Shown: positions 1-11,279 of the stretch, piece after piece | Numbering within the stretch: the first letter of the stretch is position 1 | Layout: every line of letters begins with the position of its first letter | Source of the DNA: Antedon mediterranea | Lineage: Eukaryota; Echinodermata; Crinoidea; Comatulida; Antedonidae | DNA: 64,000 nucleotides | Assembly (NCBI RefSeq): GCF_964355755.1 | Contig: NC_092670.1 | Span: 32,909,795-32,973,794, forward strand | Direction: 5' to 3' | The notes under the pieces: generated by a model | What the model saw: the letters and a program-made list of their open reading frames with translations, nothing else | Told to the model about the DNA's origin: nothing | The model's database searches: none | Made by a program: the position numbers and the translations under genes

Positions 1-596
1 AATGTTTATGAAATGTAAGGTTATAAGCTTCGTAAGCCCCCCGTAGGCCTACTAAAGTAGGTATGCCTAAATGATAAAATTAAATGTCAAAATAAGCTAT
101 ACTGTATGGTATAAAGTAAATGACCTACTAATCCTATGTAAATTTAGTAGCTATAATATTTATAAATAAACAATTTTTTCAAAATGTTTAAGGTAAAATC
201 ATTGACCTAGTAATCTCTGGGTGGGAGGGGTGTGGGCGCAGTGTTCAGAAATCAATCTGCTGCAATGTCTGTACTGTATATGCTATGTTTTTAGTAGTAG
301 TAAGACTATTATGCAAATTGATTTAAAGGATAATTTTATTTTATTATTTTCAATACATTCTTACACCAAATTCTTTATGGTTTAAGAGATAATTGGGATC
401 AAAGTTGTAAAATGGCAGCCATTTTGATTTTATGCAAATTAGGTAATTTTTAATGGGCAGATCAGGGTAGATTTTGGATATGATAATATCTACATATAGT
501 TGAGCATGTTTCAGCAAAAAAACAAACTGTTGCAATTTGTTTTACTTAACGCCTATTTTTCATCTATGTTTAGATTTTTTATTATTGTGAAGCTGT
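1..596. other. Intergenic, no gene seen
   Basis: AT-rich sequence with short reading frames only, none with recognisable similarity, splice context or codon bias. It lies left of the LTR remnant. Confidence 0.5.
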
Positions 597-1118
597 TTAA
601 AGTGTTTACTCGATCGTTGAAAGTTGAAGTTGATTTAAATTAAAGCTTTGTTTTTGAGTTATTTTACAATTTTGTGAATTTTATGTCACAAGGGAGTTCC
701 TAAAGTATTTCAACCGCTCGAAAACATACGTAAAGGGAGTTAATGACCTAATTTGGTGGCAGCGGTGTTCGACCTAATTTGTTGGCAGCGGTTATTTCTA
801 TCTACTGTTCGATCGATTTAACTGTGGATTTATCTAAAGTTGTGATATTTTGTGGTAGCAGTGCTTTTTATCTACTGTATTGTGCCATAGATTGGTGGCT
901 GTTTTAGGATCAACTGTACAGTTATTGATATATTTTGTGGAAACGGTACTTACGATACTGTGATATTTTATGGAAGCCGAGGTGCTACGTTTTGTTTAAT
1001 CGTAAGTACACAAACATTGTCTTAAGAACAGTACATTATTATATTTGGAATAGTAGACTTGTGAACGTCTCGGTAACTACGATTAACTAGTAACAAGACC
1101 CCCATCCAGATTTAAAAT

Positions 1119-2706
1119 ATGGCTGATAAACAATCAACAACAAGATCCAGTAGAGAATACAGCGGCGGCGATGAATCTTATTCTGATGTAGAATCGGTCC
1201 AGGCATTACAACCTGAACAGCAGACACAAGAGTCTGGACCAACCAGTGGACATAACCCTACAGGGGCTGACTCATTTTCAAAATATGTTTTGTTGTTGAT
1301 GCAGAAGATGATGGAACACACCCGAGAACGTATTACGTCGGGAAGATATTGAGAAACAAGAACGTTTACGTCAAGAAGATAATGAAAGACGTTGGGAAGA
1401 TATTGAGAAACAAGAACGTTTACGTCAAGAAGATATGGTAAAACATAAAGAAGAAATGGAAAGACAAGAACCTTTACGTAGAGAAGATATGGAGAAACAG
1501 CAAGCAGTACTAGTAATGGCGTTAATGGATAAGATTGCAAAACTTTCTGATAGTGATGATATTGAAAATTAATTATCTTACTACGTTTGAACGAATTTCT
1601 AGCACCTATGAGTGGCGAAAAAACACTGGGTAGTAAAACTGATACCACATTTGACAGGCAAAGCAAGAGCAGCCTATGCATAACTACCAGTGACAGAAAG
1701 TAACCAGTACGACATAGCGAAGAAAGCAATATTACAAAGGTATGACTTAACTGAAGAGACATAAAGGTTTAGGTCAATTAAAAAGAAAAGTGAAGAAATT
1801 TATAGAGAAATGTTTGTTGGGTTGAAAGATTTATTTACAAAGTGGGCTAAGCCTGCTGATATAAGCAAAGATGATTTAGCAGAAATTATTATTTTAGAGC
1901 AATTGATAGATATTATGCCCACAGGGGTACAAATATGGGTTAAAGAACATAAACCAGATTCTGGATTAAATGCTGCGGAATTAGCAGATAATTATTTTCA
2001 AGCTAGGAAAGGTATCGATTTTGAGGAAAAGTTTCAAAATAGAAAACACGAAAATAGAAACAACCAGGAGAAAACAGTGAAAGGCACTCCTGAAGTTGAC
2101 AGTAAGGGTAATAATAATCCCCCGGATAACTTTCAGAAATTACAATCTGACGCTAGACAACCTCTCGTTTGTAGACGGTGCAAAAAAATAGGCCATATTG
2201 AACGATTTTGTCGAAGTAAGGATGGCTTTTTGTCGACAAAGACAGATACTGTTTCAAAACCATGTACACCTTACATTTGTAGAGGCATAGTTGAAGGATG
2301 TGATTGTGAAATTTTGATAGACTCTGGATGTGACATGACACTTGCTCATTTTGATTTAGTAGCGGCTAAGAAAATTAATCACGCGAAGCAAGCTAAAATT
2401 ACATGCAGGTGCGTTCTTGACCATGTCCAAACTTATCCTACTGCATTCGTAAATATTAAGGTTAATAACGAAGACCATCATTTGTGGGTTGGCGTTTTCA
2501 GCTATTTACCAAGAGATGTAATTCTTGGTAGAAACTTGCCTAATTTCGGAGAGTTGCCTAATTTTGGAGACTTATTATGGAAGGTGAATAAGCATCATGA
2601 TAGGCATAATTTTGTTGCCACTAGAGTTCATGCCAGTAAAGAAAAATTAAGAGATGGAAACGAATTAAATTCGGAAAAAGCTTCTGGGGTTATTCCACGT
2701 CAGTGA
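1119..2706 (+). pseudogene. Gag and protease remnant of the Gypsy-type element
   Basis: An opening ATG at 1,119 starts a hydrophilic gag-like frame that shifts near 1,340. The adjoining frame to about 1,572 repeats a charged 15-codon unit (1,335-1,500), likely a coiled coil. A second frame, 1,810-2,706, carries a CCHC zinc knuckle of the CRRC...H....C type around 2,160-2,205 and a retropepsin active site, LIDSGCDMT, around 2,310-2,335. Order is gag coiled coil, zinc knuckle, protease, as in Ty3/Gypsy elements. At least two frame breaks make it a pseudogene. Confidence 0.7.
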
Positions 2707-2941
2707 TGTCAGATGATGTGGTTAATTTTCAAGAAGAATTTGGACATTTAGACGGCCAACTACTCAGTGACAACCCTCCCAAGAAAGAAGTTCATAAAAC
2801 CAGTGAAAAACGAAAAGTTAGGAAAGAGTTTGCAAAGCTAAATCTAGCCAAGATAGTGAATTAGACATTTTAGATATTGGCAGGGATAAAATTAAGGATT
2901 ATCAGGTTAAGGATAGAACTTTAATTCAACTTCAAGAACAG

Positions 2942-3220
2942 ATGTTATTACAGAAAGATGACGATTCTATAAAGATAGTCTGTAAGGATGGAATTTTATT
3001 TAGGCAGGTTTTTACTAAACACCTGACAGAACGAATAGAGCAATTAGTAGTTCCATACCCTTGCCGTAATAGTGTTTTAAAAGTTGCACATGATATTTCA
3101 TTGACAGAGCATTGTAAAGCCTCAAAGTATAAAACTAAATTTAAGGACTTTATGATTCCTATGTCAGTAATTAGTGAACCATTCCGACAAATTTACATGA
3201 AAATTATTAGTTTTCATTAA
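2942..3220 (+). pseudogene. Integrase zinc-binding domain fragment
   Basis: A 92-codon frame ends in an HHCC-like stretch (AHDISLTEHCKASKYKTKF) resembling the N-terminal zinc-binding region of Gypsy integrases, which usually reads H..H.G..KT. The catalytic DDE core is absent and the frame ends at 3,220, just before the 3' LTR. It is a leftover of a pol gene whose RT, RNase H and integrase core have been lost. Confidence 0.55.
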
Positions 3221-3990
3221 TAATTATGTTCTATGTTATTATGGCGTATCTAAGTTTTATAGAGTAGGAGTGGGTTAACTTTTGCCACGTCCGTCTATAC
3301 TAGCCCCTCAAAACTCCAAGAAAGAGTTTTGAGCTCAAAAAGAGGGGGGAGTGTAATAAATTACCATTCCTAACAAATACACAGTAGCATATTGTTTACA
3401 TGAACATTCTAGAATAAGAGTATGTTTAGATTTAAGAAACGATGTATAATTATTATAAGAACAATCAGGAACATACCAGAAGTGCTATTAATAGAAACTG
3501 TAATCCAATAGAGTAAGAAGTATAAGGAATGATCTAGAAGGTTATGAACATATTGTATATAAGGGAAGTATGACAACAATTGTAAGAAGTGAGAAGGATT
3601 TTTGATTGAAGCATTTATTTTGAAGAAGGTTGGATATTAGAAGTTGGATATTCGATTGTAAAAGTTAAAAAAAAGTTTTAAGTGCTTACTGGATTGTTGA
3701 AAGTTGAAGTTGTTTGAAATTAAAGCTTTTTTTAAAATTTATTTTACAGCTTTGTAGATTTTTTGTGTATATTTTATGTCACAAGGGAGTTCCTAACGTA
3801 TTTTCAACCGCTCGGAAACATACGTAAAGGGAGTTAATGACCTAATTTGGTGGCAGCGGTGTTCGACCTAATTTGTTGGCAGCGGTTATTTCGATCTACT
3901 GTTCGACTTAACTGTGGATTTATATAAAGTTGTGATATTTTGTGGTAGCAGTGCTTTTGATCTATTGTATTGTGATAATATAATAAGATA

Positions 3991-6030
3991 AGTTATATAG
4001 GAAGCAAAGCATGATTACAGTTTTAAAAGGAATTTTAGTTGTACATTATACATGTATACTTAAATTTAATGTGTATACAAATATAACACCATAAGAATGT
4101 GTGTGTAAGTTAAGAAGAAAGTGTAAAAAATCTATATTCTCTGAATGTATGTATAAATGGAAAGAATAAAGGTGGGACACACCCACCAAAGAGACAAAAA
4201 AGGGAGTAAATGCTCATCAAATTGTAAAGAAATAGTTTTTATCCAATGAAGGAGTTAAGTGATTGATACATGTACGGCCAACGGGTAGAACAATTATCAT
4301 TATTATAAATGAAATCAGCGAAAAATAACTCTGTTTCTACTTCTACAACCAGAACAGATAATAAATTCCACTGAAATAAGGTACAATGAAATTAATATGA
4401 TCTCACTCACTTTTCGACGGCATATCCTTAACATGCGTATCAAAAAAACAGCTATATTGAGAAATGAACAACACCACCACCAACAACAACACTATCTTAA
4501 AAACCAACAACTATAACACTAACAACAACATTTATATGTATTTAACATAATGTTATAGAATAAGAAGGCCATATATGGATGCAGTCGCGTGCTCAAGTTA
4601 GTGTTTACCGACCAACCGACCGACAAACCGACCGAGATAGTGAGCTGTAAAGTCACGTTGCATGCGACTAAAAATTGAACTATCCAGCTATGAAGAGAAA
4701 TGAACAACGTGGACAACGACAACACCACCACCGACACCACCACAACCAACATCACCAACAATAGGGGCTTTTCGTTAAAAGACTGTTCATGGTCAGGGCT
4801 TTTTGTCGCCATAATGGGACGCAATGGTGTTGCATGATTCATTAATGTTAAGTAAAATATCGTATGGTGGCCAGTCCTTATATGGAAAGTCTATATTGAG
4901 GACAATATCGCTCTCAACGGTCTATATCAAACCACTATTGGACATTTTTTTTTTGCAAATGGTCACGTAGCAGATGTATTGGTGACTCTGTAGCATGTAA
5001 CTAAAACAATTACTCCTGATTATCAGTTCATTTGTACAATTAATTATTTTGCACACGTTTACATACATTAAAAGGTCGACTTTATTACGTGATGAACAAT
5101 TTTTATTTTAACAAACACCATTTTAATAATCTTTAAAATACTCACCTCAGCCATAAGCATAACTGGTTGAGAAAATTATATGTTCCTAAAACTGCAATAT
5201 ACAGAACTGATTTCAAATATGATTTCAAAAGATGGATCCTATTTTAAGTAAGTAAAACTTCTATTCTGTTGTTATTAGAGAAATAAAATAATGAAAGATT
5301 GCAACATACCTTTACGGTTTGTTTTTTTTTTTTTTAACTATAAACAGTAATATTGAACACTAGTTATAAGTAATACAGTTCTTGTGATTTTTCTAGTTTA
5401 ACAACTTGTTTACCCTTTCAAAATAATTAAGGTTCTAATTAGATAATTAAAAAATGTATCGTTATTCTCCCGGCACCCCACGGGTGCTGGGGAATTTAAA
5501 TGTATGTTTATGTTGTGATTTCAACAGTTTTTCTTCATCAAAATGAGCTATTCGACAGGCAGTGGTACCATTCTGGATTTTCTGGATTAAAACACAAAAA
5601 AAAGATTATTATAAATGATTATTTGATATCAGAAACTCAGCAAACATAATTGCGATCATTACCGTCACAACGCACACTCTTTAGAAAAAATACCCATCTA
5701 GTAATAAAACCCCCATTGTAATTTACAGCCATGTCAGCAACTATCACCATCCCTCATCATAAATACAATCGAACCGCAACAATCACAACCAGTCACCTGA
5801 GCCTCTTCAATCAACAACACATCCAGGACAACATTAGGTTTAAAATTCAGCGAGTTTGATACGACGAAAATACTTCCTAACCATCTTTGGACTAAAACAG
5901 CCTTTCTAAAATCTAGACTCATCCACCACTAACATCATCCCTTGGTATCTGCAATTAACATCCATTGATATCCCATCATCAATGCAATCAGCATCCAACC
6001 AGCTTAAAGAGACGGGGATGGGTCCTCTAA
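3991..6030. other. Intergenic with low-complexity CAA/CCA stretches
   Basis: No supported exon. Contains CAACAA/CACCAC low-complexity runs (about 4,460-4,530 and 4,710-4,760) and one copy of the GACCGACC dispersed repeat (4,568-4,648). It also holds a small hairpin near 5,468-5,490 (CGGCACCC/GGGTGCTGG). This is the 3' side of the minus-strand lectin gene, so untranslated sequence may lie here. Confidence 0.5.
4568..4648 (+). repeat. Dispersed repeat with GCAGTCGCGTGCTC and ACCGACCGACC
   Basis: Reads GGCCATATA, then GCAGTCGCGTGCTC, TAGTGTTTACCGACC, several ACCGACC units, then ATAGTGAGCTG. Related copies occur at 8,363-8,443 (plus) and at 50,272-50,340 and 59,896-59,976 (minus). No coding capacity. 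Confidence 0.7.
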
Positions 6031-6036
6031 AAACGT

Positions 6037-6151
6037 ACCTGTTTTGAAGGCGTCGCAGCGTCTTTGATACGCGGATAAACGACGTCACATTGATGCCACC
6101 AGATATCGATCTTTGACACTGGGAGTGTCTGCTTCTTAATGTTCTTCTTGC
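6037..6151 (-). CDS. Possible downstream exon of the lectin-HYR gene
   Basis: Bounded by TTATTAGCAG on the acceptor side and GTACGT on the donor side. Open in the phase left by the last HYR exon. It encodes a basic stretch rich in R, S and T without a recognised domain. It could be a tail exon or chance. Confidence 0.3.
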
Positions 6152-6331
6152 TGCTAATAATAAGATCAATGTTAAGAAGAAGCACGTTTAGAGATTAACA
6201 ACATATTTATATATCAATGTTGAATATTAAATCGGTAACAACAAGAAATGTAACTATTATCAGTCCGTGGATATCAAATCGTCAACTGAACTCTCAGTCT
6301 CTTGATTTATACTTGGTAGTAAATTACACAC

Positions 6332-8922
6332 CTTCAACCATAATCAAGAAATTGCAGCTTCCACTATTTCTAGATGGATCCTTAACATCGAACACAAACC
6401 GGTGACTTCCAATCTCAAGAACAGCGGGAAATACATCTACTGGATCTGGAGAGATTTTCAATGGATTGTCTGAGTTGTCAGTTGCAATTATATCGGCTGA
6501 ATAATCAACAGTGGCCGTGAGTTTACCGAAATCAGTGACTACAGTAACATTTTCATTCGGACATGTCAAACTTGGCCTTTCCATATCTATGAAAACAAAA
6601 GAAAAATAAACAAATGACTTGATTTTAATACGGTGTATATCCATCCTAACAAAAAATATATTAGGTAGTATTTTACTATACCTTGAACCAATATTGTAAA
6701 ATTGCAGCTCCTTCTGTTATTAGAAGCATCCGTAACACTGAATAAAAACAAATGACTTGCAATCTCAAGAACAGCGGGAAATACATATACTGGATTTGGA
6801 TAGATTTTCAATGATTCGTCTGAGTTGTCGGTTGCACTAATATCGGTTGAATAGTCAACGGTGGCCGTTGGTTTACCGAAATCAGTGACGACAGTCAAAT
6901 TGTCAGCCGGGCATTTCAGAACAGGATCTTCCGTATCTATGAATGCAATTTATAATAAATGAAATTTAAACACATTATACGATGTATATATAAATCCAGT
7001 CTAGCAACAACAATACTAGGTAGTGTTTCACTGTACCTTCAACCAATATTGTAAAATTACAGCTCTCGTTATTGTTACAAGCATTCTTAACGTCGAATAC
7101 AAACAGGTGACGTCCAATCTCAAGAACAGCGGGAAATACATCTACTGGATTAAGAGAGATTTCCAATGGTTCGTCTGAGTTGTCAGTTGCAACAATGTCG
7201 GTTGAATAGTCAACAGTGGCAGTTGGTTTACCGAAATCAGTGCCTACAGTCAAATTGTCAGCCGGGCAGGTCAAAACAGGCTTTTCGAAATCTAAACAAA
7301 TTACAAATAATTCAGAGTTTGTCCGGTACGCCTATATGAAAGAAACACATTTTTTAAACGATTGACGTGGTAAAAATTAGCGGATTTGTTAGACGACAAA
7401 ATTAGTATGATAATTTTATGAATGGGTGTACTTACACTTTTCACATATAGCTATCCTATTATCGGAACATGATATATCATTCCAAGTACCATTTTTATTT
7501 TCCACTATAACAACACAATCTTCACCACCTGTTTTGTCGTTTGGTTCATAAGTAAGCCTATACCAATCTAAAGGATCGGATAGTGTTGAATAATAACTAG
7601 AGGATTTTGCGCTCAAATGTTGACTTTTAGTCCCACATATAAACTTTTGATGTTGAAAGGAAACTTCGTAGTAAGTACTGTTTATTTTGTATCTTATATA
7701 TCTTACTAGATGGATTAAAACGGCAAATAAAATATCTATATATAAGGATCTATAACTATAACGTTTGAAAATAATATTTTTGTTAAATATCTTATTTGAC
7801 TTTTCTGACGCAAAAAAAAATTATTTTACAAAATACATGCAACATACTTGTATAATTTAAACTGCTTCCTGACAACCATACAAATTCGCCTTCTGTTTTG
7901 ATGTCATTGTAGCCAATCCAAGCAGCGTTTGGCGTAGAATTTTCAGCAGCTTCAAGTCGTGCAAGTATCCACGAGTTTTCGTTTTCATTTGCAATTTCTA
8001 CCAAATCACCATTGAAACTCTGGCATGTATTTCTCATTGAATCCATTGTACCAACTGTACATGTAATCAAATAGCATTTAGTGGTTTCATCGTAATAGCT
8101 CCATCCATTTTGACACCCTGAAAATGGAATTGTTCTAATAGTTCTACATGACCCTACTATTTACCTACGAACATTACTATAGACTAGTCAGTATACATTC
8201 TTTTAAGAATTAGATAATACAGTAATACAAGTGACAACATGAGACTAAACCGTTTTTCGACCTAATAAAATACTATGTATCACAAACATATGCATCCCTT
8301 AAAAAGATAATTTCTTGGCACATATGAAGTTTCATACATGTAATACTAAACAATTTATACAAGGCCATATACATGGCTGCAGTCGCGTGCTCAAATTTGA
8401 GTTAGTGTTTACCGACCGACCAACCAACCGACATAGTGAGCTGTAGAATCGCGGGACTAAAAATGAAGACTGGTTGAACAACACAGACAAAAACAATAAT
8501 TACAGACATGGTGCAGGTCTAGTGAAAATATGTATTATTTAAAATTTAGAAGTAGTAGAATAAAAACTTTAATTTTCCTGTTTTAGATTTATCTTGCTGA
8601 TCGAAAAGCTTAGAAATTTGAAAATTAGTAGAGAATACATTTTTGTTTTATGCCTAAATTTTAGAAGCATTTTAAAAGTTTATAAAAAAGATACAGAATG
8701 GATTTTGGTTCAAACTTCACAAAAAATGTAAGTGACATTGTTGACAAGGTCTCACCTTTAGTTACACTAAACTAGGATTATAAATGCAATAAGACAAACG
8801 TTCGGAGGCATAGTGGGCTCCTAACATAACATTTAATAACCATTATTTCAAAACTCACCATCACAAATGACGTAATGTGTAACAAACAAAATTAGCAGTA
8901 ATATACGTCCTCTTGGTCCCAT
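6332..8922 (-). CDS. Secreted C-type lectin with three HYR domains
   Basis: Minus-strand exons: 8859-8922, 7848-8117, 7436-7567, 7037-7291, 6682-6936, 6332-6586. All junctions are GT-AG and phase 1. Exon 1 encodes a signal peptide (MGPRGRILLLILFVTHYVIC). Exons 2-3 form one C-type lectin domain with the calcium/sugar motifs EPN (YEPND) and WND (GTWND), which in this family favour mannose or GlcNAc-type ligands. The next three exons are each exactly 255 bp and each encode one HYR module, with TCPADN at the start, ATDNS in the middle and ESCNFTILVEG-like ends. About 410 residues are accounted for. No membrane segment is seen in them. A possible basic seventh exon lies at about 6,037-6,151, in phase, but the true 3' end is not clear. 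Likely a secreted recognition or adhesion protein. Function is inferred from domains. Confidence 0.85.
8363..8443 (+). repeat. Dispersed GACCGACC repeat, copy 2
   Basis: Same order of motifs as at 4,568: GGCCATATACATGGCTGCAG, CGCGTGCTC, GTTTACCGACCGACC, ATAGTGAGCTGTA. It lies in the first intron of the lectin-HYR gene. Confidence 0.7.
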
Positions 8923-9275
8923 TTTTACAACTAAAATACTTCATAAATGTCAGATGAAGACAATATAACACCGCTATTGGATGGAAATAAAATTATACTT
9001 AATAAAACGTAAATAACAATTAAAAATATTATACTATATTGTCATTAATTTTATTTATGAGAGATCTTCTTCTTCTAAAGTTACAATATCCACGCCACAT
9101 CAGCTCATATCATTCTATTAATCACATTAGTAAAAATATGATTGCAACAGAAGAATTGATAACACAATTACTACACCATTTAAATTTTACAAAATTCATA
9201 TTAGTGTATCTGTTCCATCAATAATTTAATAATAGTCCAGGAGACACACTCACCGGTAGAAATCTAATAGCAAGC

Positions 9276-10249
9276 ATCTATATATAAATCATGGTTAATT
9301 CTTACATGGGCGAGCGCAATGGAAAATCTTCCTATTTGATTACCTACCTTATATATCTCAGATGTACCGCGAAACGTAGATTTTATAACAATAGTTTCCA
9401 CTATTACGATATTGTTCCATATTTCTATCTTAGGAATATATTATAAAGGGTTTTAACACTGAATTTCTTATTTCCTCGGTAGACTTTCAATTAAATTTCA
9501 ATTGTGCGCGGTCCAAGTAATTTCCGGGTTTACGATGAGTTCACCGTTTACGGATCTTCATCTTGCCACTTCCTGGTTCAACTAAGTTGGCTGTTACTGG
9601 CTATAGCCATTTTAGTTTTTGTTTACTTTCGGATCGGACCGGGCGTGTGAAGATACAGTAGTTTAAAAATAAAAATTATAATGAAAATTAATAAAGATCA
9701 AATTAAATATACGCCATAAAGCATCGGAGTATATTGTGGGGAATAGTATTATAAAATTACATAGGGAGATCTAATGATAAGCGTCTTTCTTTGTGGGCCG
9801 AAACGGCCCACTCTGTCGCGGAAGTTAGTTACAAAAGATGTTTAAATTAGATAATGTATTAATTATTAGGATGGTATTTGAATAAACGCCCAAAACGTCC
9901 CCAATAAAAATATTACTTTGAATAATAACGCCCTCACCTCCAATCCAACTAAATAATAAACACTATATTTAAAATGTTATTATTCATCTAAGACACTGTG
10001 AAACAGAGTAGGTTTAGTTTTACGAATCCTCCGCACTATAAAAGGGCCCTACCAAACAATAAACACTATACTTTAAAATGAATAGGTTTAGTTTTACGAA
10101 TTTTAAGCATTTTCAATAATGGTAAACCGATAGAAAACGTACAAGGAGAACGTCCTACTAAAACCTTTTTACCCGAATCATTATCATTCCGAGAACCATC
10201 GTCTACACTTCCTAGAGAGGGGAGGGAGCGAAGTGATCTTACCCTCTAG
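9276..10249 (+). mobile_element. Non-autonomous Helitron-like element
   Basis: Begins TCTATATATAAATCATGG after an A and ends in ACCCTCTAG followed by T. The AG-rich, GC-containing block before the end resembles the hairpin seen in better copies. The 5' TC, 3' hairpin then CTAG, and insertion between A and T are Helitron hallmarks. A second long copy at 61,036-62,365 has the same ends and shares much of the interior, which supports the boundaries. No Rep-helicase frame is present. An internal duplication of the GTTTAGTTTTACGAAT segment is visible (about 10,007 and 10,084). Confidence 0.65.
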
Positions 10250-10614
10250 TGTATGTAATTATTGATAACCGTCGTTCAAATAAAAGGTGAGACTGAACCT
10301 ACACAAACGAGTTGTTCTGTTAAGTGTATTTCAATACTTCTCACTTATAGAAGCTTCGGAAGTTTAAAACATTAATGAGTAAGTAGTATTATTCTGAGTA
10401 AAACAATAGTTATGCCAACTGGTCTTTTAACTTTTCGAATGGATTCTGTCAACGCTAATTTGGCTGGAGTGTCCATCGGAAGCCTTAGCATGTCCGGTCC
10501 ATTTGTATTTTCTTTTCCTTATTATGTTTGACCATTTCAGTTCTTCCCTAGGTTGGTTCTTTACATTTTTTTTGGTAAATGGTAGATAACAGTGCGATGA
10601 ATTCTACTACAAAT
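10250..10614. other. Spacer between Helitron-like element and RAG1-like element
   Basis: No gene seen. The last 45 bases (about 10,573-10,618) match, in reverse complement, a segment inside the second Helitron-like copy (about 61,970-62,015). They also resemble 54,070-54,115. Confidence 0.5.
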
Positions 10615-10618
10615 AGTA
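10615..10618. repeat. Target-site duplication AGTA (left)
   Basis: AGTA precedes the left terminus CACGGC at 10,619. The same four bases follow the right terminus at 16,385-16,388. Confidence 0.65.
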
Positions 10619-10656
10619 CACGGCAGTTTCAAACGCGATATCCGAGACAAAAAGTG
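10619..10656 (+). repeat. Left TIR with RSS-like layout, 21-bp spacer
   Basis: CACGGCA (10,619-10,625), a spacer of 21 bp (10,626-10,646), then ACAAAAAGT (10,647-10,655). Shares CACGGCAGTTTC and GAGACAAAAAGTG with the right end. The middle is 9 bp longer here than on the right. Vertebrate RSS consensus is CACAGTG, 12 or 23 bp, ACAAAAACC. The CAC is kept and the nonamer agrees at 7 of 9 positions. Confidence 0.8.
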
Positions 10657-11279
10657 TTTACAACGCGCTTTTGATTGATACGCCTGGCGCGAGCCTTGAG
10701 CAGCTATTTATAGCCCACCAACATCGAGCGAAATGTTTACATTAGCTAGCTATAAACAGAGAGTGTATCATACGAAGTAAATACAGTCTTACAATGACAA
10801 ATTAATAAAGTTTTCCTCGAATCTTACAGTGTTTGCTTTATTATTGTATTTTGTATTAGGGAAAATTGTCTAGGATTAAAAAATATTATTAAAAAAGCGA
10901 AATTTTAACGATGTTTGCGATAGTTTCAAAAGCTGAAAATATACATAAATAGCGCCCTCACGGCGAAAGTTTATCGTCGCGGTAAGTTCAAGCTTTTGAT
11001 CGTCTGATAGCAAATCTCTGCAATTTTTTCGAGCAACACCGTTAATTCCAAGTGAAAGCGGAGACTTTATTCTTTATTTAGCTCAAAATTCAGGCTGACG
11101 TCTACTTTCAAATTGATTTGAGCTAAATTTGAAATTGACTTATTTCTGTTCAAAATTCCAGTGATTTTATAGGTAAAAATAGGCCTAGGGCAAAGTTAAT
11201 TATATATTTTTTAAAGAATTGTGTATTGGTTTTGCATTGACTGTATGTGGTATGTTACTGTTATTTATTGTCTTGTGAA

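Larger units (their letters stand above)
597..3990 (+). mobile_element. Decayed Gypsy-type LTR retrotransposon
   Basis: Two directly repeated blocks, about 597-890 and 3,681-3,980, bracket gag, protease and integrase pieces. Both blocks hold the same stretch with CAAGGGAGTTCCTAA, then TTTGGTGGCAGCGG, which resembles a tRNA primer-binding context. A purine-rich tract near 3,335-3,350 precedes TGTAATAAATTACC at 3,351, the likely start of the 3' LTR. The 5' LTR is truncated: nothing upstream of 597 matches 3,351-3,680. Between protease and the integrase zinc domain there is no room for reverse transcriptase and RNase H, so the element carries a large internal deletion and cannot be autonomous. 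Exact LTR limits are uncertain. Confidence 0.75.

Noticed and set aside
5468-5490. Hairpin CGGCACCC/GGGTGCTGG as a histone-type 3' stem-loop
   Set aside because: It does not match the conserved histone stem-loop and no histone gene is near.
10700-10715. TATTTATAG as a TATA box for the RAG1-like gene
   Set aside because: It lies more than 500 bp before the ATG in AT-rich DNA, with no initiator evidence. Not annotated as a promoter.
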